From a bacterium (GTDB lineage Bacteria; Acidobacteriota; Thermoanaerobaculia; Multivoradales; J023), in contig JAAELT010000229.1 of assembly GCA_024226315.1 (NCBI GenBank), positions 1 to 35,471 of the forward strand: 35,471 bases of DNA, read 5' to 3'. Under the pieces are notes generated by a model. That model saw only the letters and a program-made list of their open reading frames with translations. It was not told where the DNA came from and searched no databases. Of this stretch, positions 1 to 7,951 are shown in pieces. A program made the translations under genes and the position numbers. Every line of letters starts with the position of its first letter. The first letter of the stretch is position 1.

Positions 1-53
1 GCGAATCGTGTGCTAGCGTTTCCGGATCCATCTTCATCAAAGGAGAATCCCCC

Positions 54-1136
54 ATGTCCTGGATCCAAAAAGCAAACCGGTCCCTGCTTCTCCTGGCTGT
101 CCTGGCCTTCATCACCCTGGCTCCGCCACTCGCCGCGGAACGCGGATCGGCGCCGGCCCCGCGGCTCGACGGCGCGGGATTCGAAGGCCTCGTCGACCCG
201 GCGAAAGCGTTCTTCGAGTCGGCCGAGCTCCACAACCTGCTGACGGGCTCGCGCAAGAGCCTGGACGATGTCCTCAACACCGTCTACACACTCGAGCACC
301 ACGTGCCGATCGGAGACGGCCGCACCCTCTACGTGACCGAGCACTTCACCCTGAGGTCGTGGTTCCGCTTTCCGCACCGGGCCGCGCTCATGCTCACCGG
401 ACCCGAGTTCCAGGGCAGCACCTTCTGGAGCATCCCGTTCGAGGGCTACAACGGCACCGAGATGATGGCGCGGCGGGGCTTCTTCGCCTTCACGCCCGAC
501 TACGTCGGCACCGGCAACAGCTACAAGCCGGCCGACGGCAGCGACATCGACTTCCGCACCCAGGTCGAGCCCATGCAGACCCTGCTGCGCTACATCCGCT
601 TCTTCCGCTGGGTGCCCCGGATCGATCTCCTGGGCGAAGGCTACGGCGGCGAGGTCGCCACCCAGCTGGCGGCCGATCGGCATCGGGTGAAGAGCTGCGT
701 GCTGTCCGTCATGGTCTACAAGGACCTGCTCCCCCAGGAGCTCGTGTCACCGGAGTGGGCCGCCTTCCTGGCCAGCTTCCCCGACGGCTATTTCGTTCCG
801 CCCTTCTACGACATCACCTTCGGCCTAGCGGCGCCGGAGATCCAGGACTGGCTGTTCGCCACCCAGCCCGATCTCTACCCCACCGGGCCGTTCTGGATCC
901 TGTTCGAAGGACTGCCCTACTTCGATCCCGGCGTGGCGCGGGTACCGGGCCTGGTGATCGCCGCGCCCAACGAGATCGTGGCCGGCCCCACCGACGCCGC
1001 CGACCTGGCGGCCGACTACGGCACCGGCGGCGCCGATCTCGTGGTCCTCTCGCAGGGCTTTCACGCGGTGCGCATCGAGCCTCAGCCGGCCGCCGGCGAG
1101 TATTGGGACGCCGTCTTCGACTTCATCGATCCTTGA
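54..1136 (+). CDS. Secreted alpha/beta-hydrolase-fold protein, nucleophile lost
   Basis: The 360-residue protein starts with a Sec signal peptide (hydrophobic residues about 9-27, ending near PLAAE). AAAGGAG lies 9 bases before the ATG. The middle looks like an alpha/beta hydrolase: a stretch like an oxyanion loop, a segment reading ARRGFFAFTPDYVGTG (about 139-154) and an elbow at 193-199 reading LGEGYGG. In active relatives the elbow is GxSxGG; here Gly196 (codon at 639-641) sits where the catalytic Ser should be. A late His (GFHAVRIE, near the C-terminus) is kept. It is therefore either a non-hydrolytic member or a binding or scaffold protein. It is convergent with the next gene, with only a 17-base gap, and no partner is evident upstream. 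The fold call rests on motif order only. Confidence 0.6.
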   Translation: MSWIQKANRSLLLLAVLAFITLAPPLAAERGSAPAPRLDGAGFEGLVDPAKAFFESAELHNLLTGSRKSLDDVLNTVYTLEHHVPIGDGRTLYVTEHFTLRSWFRFPHRAALMLTGPEFQGSTFWSIPFEGYNGTEMMARRGFFAFTPDYVGTGNSYKPADGSDIDFRTQVEPMQTLLRYIRFFRWVPRIDLLGEGYGGEVATQLAADRHRVKSCVLSVMVYKDLLPQELVSPEWAAFLASFPDGYFVPPFYDITFGLAAPEIQDWLFATQPDLYPTGPFWILFEGLPYFDPGVARVPGLVIAAPNEIVAGPTDAADLAADYGTGGADLVVLSQGFHAVRIEPQPAAGEYWDAVFDFIDP

Positions 1137-1153
1137 CCAGCTGAGAGCCGCCG

Positions 1154-2434
1154 TCACATACCGATCTTGGCGCGCGCCTCGCGGCCGAAATCAGCCTCGA
1201 ACTGCTCGTTGCTCGGATAGGCGAAGCCGAAGGTGGAGTGCCAGTAGGACGCCTCCTCCATGCACAGATACATGTAGACCCGGCCGTGCCAGGGCGCGAA
1301 CGAACGATGGAGGTGGCGGAACATCTCCTTCTTGAGCGGCTCGGGATAGGAGAGCTTGCCCTTGGCGCCGGGGACCAGCTCCGCCTGCAGGATCTTGCTC
1401 TCGCGGCCGCGTTGCCGAACGGCCCGGATCACCGGCTTGATGAAGGTCAGCGAGCCGAAGGAGAGGAAGAGCACCTCGTCGGGGTCGAAGCGGTCGAGCG
1501 CCCGGCGCGCGAGGTCGCGATAGTCGGCGCGCCACCCCTTGTAGTGAAGGATGGGGTGGCAGTGGAAGGCTACCTTGACGCCCTTGTCGGCGACCCGCCG
1601 AGCGGCGGCCAGGCGCTCGTCGAGGCCGGCGGTGAAGTGCTCCTCGTTGCGGATGACGGCCGGCGGGTTGAGCGACCAGCTGAGAACCAGGTTGCGGGGC
1701 AGAGGCCGGCCGAGGAAGTAGGCGACGTTCTTCGATTTGGTCTTGAGCTCGAGGACCACGTTCGGCGACTTCTCGGCAAACTCGCAGAGGGCGTCGAGGA
1801 TCCCGTGGCGGTTGCCCCACATCAACGCGTCGGACGACTGGCCGGTGCCGACGTGGTAGAAGCGTTCCGGATCGAGCTCGAGGGCCGAGAGCTTGCGCCG
1901 CAGGTCCGCGTCGAAGACCACGCGGTCCCCGTAGAAGGTCTGGATGGTGCAGTAGGAGCAACCGAAGCCGCAGCTCTCGACCGCGTCGAGGGTGCGCAGG
2001 TTGCAGCACACCGTCTCTTCCGACGCCACCGGGCAGAGCCCCATGATCTTCTTGTCCGAACGCCCGGCGGCCAGCTCCAGGGAGTGCTGGCGGGGCTTCT
2101 CGAGCCCGCCCTCCGGATACTCCGCAGCCTCGCTCCTGAGCTCCCCCAGCCAGCCCCGCAGGCGCCGGAAGAGCTCTTTCTTCAGCGGCCTCGAGGTCAG
2201 CGCCAAGCCGTCTTCCTGCCGCTGCCACCATTCGCGCAGCGGCGTCTCCCGCCACATCCGCAGATCGAGGGCGGCCTCGCTGACCTGCTTCAGCTCCTGA
2301 TGAGAGAATCGATGCCTGGCCGCCAGCGAGCGAACGAATTCCTGATCCCGGGGGTCGAGCTGCGGGAAGAGCGTGCCGCCCTGGCAACGCTCGAACTTCT
2401 CCGCGTAGGCCTCGGCCGCGTTCATGGCGATCAT
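1154..2434 (-). CDS. SPL-family radical SAM protein (spore photoproduct lyase-like)
   Basis: The 426-residue protein has the radical SAM cysteine triad C155-x3-C159-x2-C162 in the context ESCGFGCSYCTIQTFYG. This matches the spore photoproduct lyase layout (GC-x3-C-x2-CYLQT) better than other radical SAM families. Further cysteines lie at 134, 143 and 144. Bacillus SplB is about 340 residues; the extra length here is mostly an N-terminal extension of about 120 residues. SPL enzymes reverse the thymine photodimer of dry spore DNA, but SPL-like members are widespread in bacteria with no spores, where their substrate is unclear. The gene follows glpK by 24 bases on the same strand and is probably co-transcribed. 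A second ATG three codons in is an alternative start. Nothing in the window suggests sporulation. Confidence 0.75.
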   Translation of the reverse strand: MIAMNAAEAYAEKFERCQGGTLFPQLDPRDQEFVRSLAARHRFSHQELKQVSEAALDLRMWRETPLREWWQRQEDGLALTSRPLKKELFRRLRGWLGELRSEAAEYPEGGLEKPRQHSLELAAGRSDKKIMGLCPVASEETVCCNLRTLDAVESCGFGCSYCTIQTFYGDRVVFDADLRRKLSALELDPERFYHVGTGQSSDALMWGNRHGILDALCEFAEKSPNVVLELKTKSKNVAYFLGRPLPRNLVLSWSLNPPAVIRNEEHFTAGLDERLAAARRVADKGVKVAFHCHPILHYKGWRADYRDLARRALDRFDPDEVLFLSFGSLTFIKPVIRAVRQRGRESKILQAELVPGAKGKLSYPEPLKKEMFRHLHRSFAPWHGRVYMYLCMEEASYWHSTFGFAYPSNEQFEADFGREARAKIGM

Positions 2435-2458
2435 GTTACCCCGCGCCCCCCACCCAGG

Positions 2459-3955
2459 TCAGTCGTCCGTCCTTTCCCATCCCTTCGCTCGCTCCACCGC
2501 CTCGTGCCAGCGCGACCGCAGCGCCCGTGTCTCGCTCTCCGGCATGCGCGGCTCGAACCGGCGATCGACCCGCCAGTTCTCGGCGATCTCGTCTACCGAC
2601 CGCCAGTAGCCGACCGCCAGCCCGGCCATGTAGGCGGCGCCCAGGGCCGTGGTCTCGAGTACCGTCGGCCGCACCACCGGCGAGCGCAGCACGTCGGCCT
2701 GGAACTGCATCAGCAGGTCGCTGGCAGCGGCGCCGCCGTCGACCCGCAGCTCGGTGATCGGCGCGCCGGCGTCGGCCTTCATGCTGTCGCCCAGGTCCGC
2801 GACCTGGTAGGCGATGCCCTCGAGCGCCGCCCGCGCGATATGAGCCACCGTCGTGCCGCGGGTCAGGCCGATGATCATGCCGCGGGCATGAGGGTCCCAG
2901 TGCGGCGCGCCCAGGCCGGTCAGCGCCGGCACGAAGAACACGCCGCCGTTGTCCTCGACGCTCGCCGCCAGCTCGTTCACCGCGGGCGCCGAATCGATCA
3001 CCTCGAGCCCGTCGCGCAGCCACTGGACAATGGCGCCGCCGATGAAGACGCTGCCCTCGAGCGCGTAGTCGGTACGGCCGTCGCGCCGCCAGGCGACGGT
3101 GGTGAGCAGGTTGTTCTTCGACGCCTTCGGCTCGGCGCCGGTGTTGAGCAGCATGAAGCAGCCGGTGCCATAGGTGTTCTTGGCCTGGCCCGGCTCGACG
3201 CAGACCTGGCCCATGGTCGCCGCCTGCTGATCGCCCACGATCCCCGCCAGCGGCACGCCCTCGAGCGCCGACAGGCCGGAGATCTCGCCGTAGACTCGAG
3301 AGCTCGACCGCACCTCGGGCAGCACGGCGCGCGGAACGTCGAGCGCCGCGAGCAGCTCGTCGTCCCAGTCGCCGGCGTGGATGTCGAAGAGCATGGTGCG
3401 CGAGGCGTTGGACGGATCGGTGACGTGCAGCGCGCCGCCGGTCAGCTTCCAGGCCAACCAGGTGTCGACCGTGCCGAACGCCAGCTCGCCGCGCTCGGCC
3501 CGGCCTCGCGCGCCGCCCGTGTGGTCGAGGATCCAGGCGATCTTGGTGCCCGAGAAATATGCGTCGACCACCAGCCCGGTCTTCGCGCGAATGATCTCTT
3601 CGAGGCCGCGCTCGCGCAGCCGGTCACACGCGGGCGCCGTGCGCCGGTCCTGCCACACGATGGCGTTCGCCACCGGGCGTCCGGTGGCGCGGTCCCACAC
3701 GATCGTGGTCTCGCGCTGGTTGGTGATGCCGACCGCGGCGATGTCGGCCGCCTGCACTCCGGCCCCGGCCAGCGCCTCGGCCGCTACCGCGGCCTGCGTC
3801 GACCAGATCTCTTCCGCGTCGTGCTCCACCCAGCCGGGCCGCGGAAAGATCTGCCGGAGCTCCTTCTGCGCCACCGACACAACCGTGCCCTCGCGGTCGA
3901 ACACGATCGCTCGCGAGCTGGTGGTTCCCTGATCGAGCGCGACGACGTAGCTCAT
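2459..3955 (-). CDS. glpK: Glycerol kinase GlpK
   Basis: This encodes ATP:glycerol 3-phosphotransferase, which traps glycerol as glycerol-3-phosphate in the cytoplasm. The start [20 protein letters not shown] is the FGGY-kinase phosphate-binding signature. Downstream are [24 protein letters not shown] and a GTGCF stretch typical of GlpK. The length of 498 residues equals the usual figure of about 500. The frame is open further upstream to 4321, but the family start and a good GGAGA site place the true start at 3955, leaving a 168-base divergent promoter region toward the FHA-EAL gene. No glpF or glpD lies beside it. Its only companion is the SPL-like gene downstream. Confidence 0.97.
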   Translation of the reverse strand: MSYVVALDQGTTSSRAIVFDREGTVVSVAQKELRQIFPRPGWVEHDAEEIWSTQAAVAAEALAGAGVQAADIAAVGITNQRETTIVWDRATGRPVANAIVWQDRRTAPACDRLRERGLEEIIRAKTGLVVDAYFSGTKIAWILDHTGGARGRAERGELAFGTVDTWLAWKLTGGALHVTDPSNASRTMLFDIHAGDWDDELLAALDVPRAVLPEVRSSSRVYGEISGLSALEGVPLAGIVGDQQAATMGQVCVEPGQAKNTYGTGCFMLLNTGAEPKASKNNLLTTVAWRRDGRTDYALEGSVFIGGAIVQWLRDGLEVIDSAPAVNELAASVEDNGGVFFVPALTGLGAPHWDPHARGMIIGLTRGTTVAHIARAALEGIAYQVADLGDSMKADAGAPITELRVDGGAAASDLLMQFQADVLRSPVVRPTVLETTALGAAYMAGLAVGYWRSVDEIAENWRVDRRFEPRMPESETRALRSRWHEAVERAKGWERTDD

Positions 3956-4123
3956 GACGGTTTCTCCAGGGTGCCGAGCATAGCAGGCCGCCTCTTGCCT
4001 ATAGAATCGTAATGTTCTCCGTAATACTCGTACCGCAAACTGCCCCGCGGCATCTATATCGCAAACTGCCAGCGAGCCTGTGGCGGCGGCGTCCACGATG
4101 TTCGAGCGGACCTGGAGCAAGCC
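3956..4123. promoter_or_regulatory. Divergent promoter region, glpK / FHA-EAL gene
   Basis: This AT-richer spacer holds an 11-base direct repeat, CGCAAACTGCC, at 4034-4044 and 4060-4070 (26 bases start to start), and two nearby CGTAAT copies just before it. Repeats of this size and spacing could bind a regulator shared by both genes. No convincing -35/-10 pair is seen on either strand. GGAG precedes the FHA-EAL ATG. Confidence 0.4.
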
Positions 4124-5281
4124 ATGGAGCGTGAGAAGAACGATTCGGGCGCGATGACTCTCACAGATGACGGATCGCCGCCTGCCTGGTGTCTGGCGGG
4201 GTTCTCCCGCACTGACGGCAGTGACACCTGGAGGACCCTGTTGCGGAGAGTGCCTTTCCACGTCGGGCGTCGGTTCGACTGCGACCTGTGCCTGACCCGT
4301 CATACGGTGTCCTCGCGTCACGCCAGCTTCTTTCTACGGAACGACGCCCTGCATCTCCGCGACCTGGAGAGTAGGAACGGTACCTTCGTCAACGGCGAGC
4401 GGGTCACCTCCGACCATCCGGTGAGCGCCGACGACGTCATCTTTTTCGCCGACCAGGGATGCCGACTGCTGGAGATCGCCGCCACCGAGCCGGTGGCCGC
4501 GACAGAGACCATGTCGCTCTTCGGCTCCGGTATCGACAGACCAACTCTCGAGCGGGATCGCAGGTTACGGCGGATGCTCCGCAGCACCCGGCTCAGGGCT
4601 GCTTTTCAGCCCGTGGTCGGGCTGGCCGACAATGCGATGGTCGGCTATGAGCTGCTGGGGCGCGGTGAGGTCTCCGCGCAGGAGATCCTGCCAAGCGACC
4701 TCTTTTCCGTGGCCTCGACCTTCGGGGTAGAAAGAGAGCTCAGCTCCGCATTTCGCGCCAAGGGGATGGAGCAGGCGAACGAGCTGCCCGGAGACCCTGC
4801 GATCTTCCTCAATACGCATCCCGCGGAGCTGGAGGATGACTCGAACCTGATCGCTTCCCTCGAACACCTGCGCGCCCACCATCCCAGCCCTAGACTGGTG
4901 CTCGAGATCCATGAAGCGGCAATCGCCAACCTCTCTACCTTGCAGGCGATGAGCTCGCACCTCACGTATCTGGGCATTGGTCTCGCCTTCGACGACTTCG
5001 GTGTCGGCCAGACCCGGCTCCTGGAGCTGGTCGATGCCTGCCCCCACTACGTGAAGTTCGATCGCGCCTGGATCACGGACCTCCATCTGGCTCCGCCGAA
5101 GAGGCGGCAGATGGTGGAGACCCTGGTCGGGCTGTTGAAACAGTTGGACGTCGGCACGGTCGCCGAGGGCATCGAGACCGTGGACGAGGCCAGGGCCTGC
5201 ATCGATCTCGGTTTCGAGCTCGCCCAGGGCTTCTATTTCGGCCATCCGGCGCCGGCAGCCGACTTTGCTGCCGGCTCCTGA
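4124..5281 (+). CDS. FHA-EAL protein, cyclic-di-GMP phosphodiesterase
   Basis: The 385-residue cytoplasmic protein joins two domains. Residues about 45-118 are an FHA phosphothreonine-binding domain with GRR (48-50), SSRH (63-66), RNGT (84-87) and NG (90-91). Residues about 150-380 are an EAL domain. The metal and catalytic residues look intact: E176 and L178 (as ELLGR), N230, E261 in LEIHE, D290/D291 in DDFG, K311, E348 in VAEGIE and Q368. It should hydrolyse c-di-GMP to pGpG, with activity or location tied to a phosphorylated partner through the FHA domain. EAL proteins normally carry PAS, GAF or REC inputs; an FHA input points to control by a Ser/Thr kinase. No GGDEF domain and no membrane segment are present. 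It is transcribed divergently from glpK. Confidence 0.92.
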   Translation: MEREKNDSGAMTLTDDGSPPAWCLAGFSRTDGSDTWRTLLRRVPFHVGRRFDCDLCLTRHTVSSRHASFFLRNDALHLRDLESRNGTFVNGERVTSDHPVSADDVIFFADQGCRLLEIAATEPVAATETMSLFGSGIDRPTLERDRRLRRMLRSTRLRAAFQPVVGLADNAMVGYELLGRGEVSAQEILPSDLFSVASTFGVERELSSAFRAKGMEQANELPGDPAIFLNTHPAELEDDSNLIASLEHLRAHHPSPRLVLEIHEAAIANLSTLQAMSSHLTYLGIGLAFDDFGVGQTRLLELVDACPHYVKFDRAWITDLHLAPPKRRQMVETLVGLLKQLDVGTVAEGIETVDEARACIDLGFELAQGFYFGHPAPAADFAAGS

Positions 5282-5304
5282 CGAGCCTGGGGCGGGACAG
5301 ACCG

Positions 5305-6180
5305 CTACCCCACCGCCCTTGCCGGCGGTTCGGCGGGCATCGGCACGGTCTGGCGGTCGCGATCTCCGACGGCAGGCGGGTGTTGGTGAGACTCGACGTC
5401 CGCGGGCCGCGATTCGTCGGCCGCCGGCTCGACACGGCGGCCCGGGCCGCGGTCGTCGCCCTGCAGCAGCCGGCCCCGCCGCCGGCGCGACGGGCGGACG
5501 AGCTCGGCGCGGTCGGCGCGCCCGGCGGCGCGGTAGGTGCCCTCGAGCCAGCCGGCAGCGAGCACGAAGACGTCGTTGAAGTCCGCGATCGCTCGGCGGC
5601 GATCGGCCACCGCCGCTTCGAGCCGCTTGGCGGCACCCGTCGCCCGGGCGCTGGCCCACCGCAGGGTCTCGGCGGCCGCCTCCACCGGCGCCGCCCAGCG
5701 GGACCGATCGTAGGAGGTCAGCTCGACGCAGGCCGACGGCAGGCCGCGGGACGTGTCGCCGAGCCGCGCCACCGCGTGGCCGGCCTGGCGCAGCAGCACC
5801 AAGGCGTCGCGGGAGGTGGCGCCGGCGACCCCCAGCAGCCGGCGGGCGGCGCCACCGCCGAACACGCCGCGCAGGAACCGCCTCAGGTCGACGACCCGGC
5901 GGTAGAGCTTGGCGAGCGCCGCGGCGTTCTCGCCGTTGCTGTGATCACGGTCCTCGGTGGCCCTGAGATGCGCCTGATCCGCCGACTCCAGGCGCTGCCA
6001 GCGCCGTGCCAGCGCCCGCCCGAACAGCTCCTGGAGCAGCTCGAGGTCGGGCAGCGTCTCGCCCTCGGCCAGCTCCGGCCGCAGCAGCTCGGCCACTTCC
6101 GCGGTCGTGGGCGCCGCCCAGCACCGGCTGGCGGCGGTCACGATGGCGGCGGCTTTCTTGCGTTCGAGAATGGCTTTCAT
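5305..6180 (-). CDS. Hypothetical protein, second gene of a two-gene operon
   Basis: I do not recognise this 291-residue protein. It is mostly helical by appearance, rich in Ala, Arg and Leu, has no signal peptide or membrane segment, and ends in about 65 residues of disordered Arg/Pro/Asp-rich sequence. GGAGGA lies just upstream of the ATG. It follows the 6249-7103 gene by 68 bases on the same strand, and its 3' end faces the FHA-EAL gene across 23 bases. A role with the upstream protein is inferred from the operon only. Confidence 0.7.
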   Translation of the reverse strand: MKAILERKKAAAIVTAASRCWAAPTTAEVAELLRPELAEGETLPDLELLQELFGRALARRWQRLESADQAHLRATEDRDHSNGENAAALAKLYRRVVDLRRFLRGVFGGGAARRLLGVAGATSRDALVLLRQAGHAVARLGDTSRGLPSACVELTSYDRSRWAAPVEAAAETLRWASARATGAAKRLEAAVADRRRAIADFNDVFVLAAGWLEGTYRAAGRADRAELVRPSRRRRGRLLQGDDRGPGRRVEPAADESRPADVESHQHPPAVGDRDRQTVPMPAEPPARAVG

Positions 6181-6248
6181 GACGATCCTCCGATCGGAAG
6201 GAAAGGCGCCCCGCGGGCCGCAGCCTGCGAGGCGCCTGATTTACAGGG

Positions 6249-7103
6249 TCAGCTCACGACGCCGATCGGGCCCGTGGGCCCGGCCGGGGTCGCGCCGTCG
6301 TCACTGGCGGACCGGGGCGGCGAGTCGTCCCGGTCGTCGTCGGAGGCGTCCGACACGCCGGAACCGTCCGGCGTCGGCCGACTGGGCGTCGCACGCTTTC
6401 TCGAACGGATCCGGGCGGCGAGGTCGTCGAAGCCCGCCAGACCGTAGAGCGAGGACAGGACACCGGCCGCGAAGCGGACGGTGCGCCGGAACTCCTCGAC
6501 CCCGGCGGTCTTGTCGAGCAGGGCCACGTCGGCGTCCTTGCGCTCGAGACTGAGCGTGGCCACCGCCGTGCCCAGCCGGTCGAGGGGCTTCTTGAGGCCG
6601 CCGGCCACCTTCTCCCGCGCGAGCGGCGGGAACCCCTCGTACCGGACTTTCGGCAGCTTGAAGCCGTCGTCCAGCAGCCGGCCGTGGACGCGCACGCCCA
6701 GCCGGTGCAGCCCCAGGGCCTCCTGGGGCAGCGCCGACACGTTGCCGAACAGCTCGACGCGCGTCCTCTCGCCGTAGGTGCCGGTCACGATGCCGCGGAT
6801 GCCCGAGAGGATCCCGAACACCTCCGTGACCGACTCGTCGCGCACCTGCAGCTGCAGGCGCTTGCCGACCACCTCGTGCACGTGCGACGTGTCGAGAGCG
6901 ATCAGCTGCTGCATGTCGTCCTCGACCAGCCGGGCCAGGCCCAGCTGAATCCCTTCGAAGTCGGGGATCGGCCGCCGCGAACGCCCGGAGAACCGCGCGA
7001 CGATCGCGTCGGCCACCCGCTTGGCGTTGGTCTTGCCCGAGTTGGCGATCGAGATGCCCTGCTTCTGCAGGTCGGTGACAGTGGATGAGAGTTGGAATGA
7101 CAT
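6249..7103 (-). CDS. Hypothetical protein, first large gene of operon
   Basis: This 284-residue protein starts MSFQLSSTVTDLQKQGISI. I chose that ATG over an in-frame upstream one because AAGGAG lies 8 bases before it. Residues 1-225 look folded and mixed, including a run about binding or function in a complex that I cannot assign. Residues about 226-284 are low-complexity (Ser, Asp, Pro) and finish with GPTGPIG. There is no signal peptide or transmembrane helix. The gene lies directly behind the 37-residue small ORF, whose stop codon sits inside this gene's Shine-Dalgarno sequence, so translation of the two is probably coupled. About 250 bases upstream is the TGCGACA dyad cluster, the likely control site. 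Confidence 0.75.
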   Translation of the reverse strand: MSFQLSSTVTDLQKQGISIANSGKTNAKRVADAIVARFSGRSRRPIPDFEGIQLGLARLVEDDMQQLIALDTSHVHEVVGKRLQLQVRDESVTEVFGILSGIRGIVTGTYGERTRVELFGNVSALPQEALGLHRLGVRVHGRLLDDGFKLPKVRYEGFPPLAREKVAGGLKKPLDRLGTAVATLSLERKDADVALLDKTAGVEEFRRTVRFAAGVLSSLYGLAGFDDLAARIRSRKRATPSRPTPDGSGVSDASDDDRDDSPPRSASDDGATPAGPTGPIGVVS

Positions 7104-7107
7104 CTTG

Positions 7108-7221
7108 TTACTCCTTGCGGGCGCGGTGCGCCCGCGGTCGTTGGTGTGTGGGTCTCGCGACCCGGCGTTCCGGTTCGGTCGTGCTCGGCCCATGGGGGCC
7201 CGCTCGTGAGGCGATGTTCAT
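7108..7221 (-). CDS. Small basic ORF (37 aa) coupled to the next gene
   Basis: The ATG at 7221 is preceded by AAAGGAGGTG, close to a perfect anti-16S match, at ideal spacing. It encodes 37 residues, very rich in Arg, Pro and His, beginning MNIASRAGPHGPSTTEPE. The stop TAA overlaps the AAGGAG that serves the 7103 start, leaving four bases between stop and ATG. This is the arrangement of a leader peptide or a coupled small gene. The composition gives no family. The ORF could be only a translation-priming leader, or the strong site could serve nothing else; no other start uses it. Confidence 0.5.
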   Translation of the reverse strand: MNIASRAGPHGPSTTEPERRVARPTHQRPRAHRARKE

Positions 7222-7353
7222 CGCCACCTCCTTTGGCTGTGGCCGCTGTCGGCCGTTGGTTGGTCGGCGCCTACAGGCGCCCCCGCGGCGGCGCTTTACC
7301 GCCCGCCTCGGGATCATCATTTCGTGCCGGTTCGAGGTGTGCAAACCCGCTGA

Positions 7354-7462
7354 AAGCGACACTGTCGTACCCGGTGCGACATTTGGCCAAAATGTCGCTT
7401 CCAGGAGCGGACTCCGTGCGACATTTCGTCGAAATGTCGCACTCAGTGCGACACTGTCGCAC
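7354..7462. promoter_or_regulatory. Cluster of four TGCGACA/TGTCGCA dyads
   Basis: Eight half-sites (consensus GTGCGACA and its reverse) form four dyads. At 7354-7370 half-sites are 9 bases start to start (outer bases imperfect). At 7374-7400 they are 19 apart, with 9-base perfect arms 7376-7384/7390-7398. At 7416-7442 they are 19 apart, with perfect 13-base arms around one base. At 7446-7462 they are 9 apart, with perfect 8-base arms around one base. Successive half-site starts are 9, 11, 19, 23, 19, 11 and 9 bases apart, a mirror-symmetric pattern centred near 7408. The cluster lies upstream of the 7221-5305 operon and reads as a cooperative operator or enhancer. The binding protein is unknown. 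Confidence 0.75.
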
Positions 7463-7951
7463 CGGGAGCTACATTCGAAGTTTTTTCAGGCGACGTGGCC
7501 AACGCCTCGTCGCGCCCCGGATCCCTCGACGGGGCTGCCGGGTCGCGCGGCTTCTTCGTGTCCCTCTACTTATATAGACACCACGGAGCCTCAAAATCTT
7601 GCACTTTGACGGCGGGGGCCCGGCATCAGGACTGTCGACGGCTGCGCACGGGGGGCCACCTGACGGCAATCTCCGCCCAGGTACCCGGCCACCGCTCCTC
7701 GGCTGGTCGAGGCCGCGGATTGCGAAGGTCTCTACCGCATGCGGCTCCGACCAGGCGCAAGCCGTCGATATCTCGTCCGCTCGGATCAGGTAGATTTCGA
7801 CTTGTTTCGACTGCAGTGACTACGTCGGTAGCTCGCCTTGCGAGCGCGGCTGAGGAGCGAGGATGCGGAGGCTGCGGAGCAGCCGACGTTCCGCGTCGCC
7901 TCGAGCCGCTTGGTTCGAGGGCTTCCCCAGCGACTCAGGGGTAGGATGATG
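7463..7951. other. Gene-free spacer between dyad cluster and TIR gene
   Basis: I see no gene here. Open frames on both strands lack ribosome sites and family resemblance. An isolated AT-rich run with TATATA lies at about 7568-7574 and could be part of a minus-strand promoter, but no -35 partner at proper spacing is visible. Confidence 0.5.

Noticed and set aside
1238..4012. 924-aa plus-strand open frame opposite glpK and the SPL gene
   Set aside because: Shadow of two recognisable minus-strand genes.
7240..7350. Sigma-54 -24/-12 element before the 7221 operon
   Set aside because: A GGCACG occurs at the -24 place, but the -12 GC is absent at proper spacing.
7385..7400. Plus-strand sigma-54-like GG-N10-GC
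   Set aside because: It falls within the palindrome and no gene lies downstream on that strand.
7222..7480. CRISPR array
   Set aside because: The repeated half-sites are inverted and lack equal spacers of 30-40 bases, and no cas gene is present.
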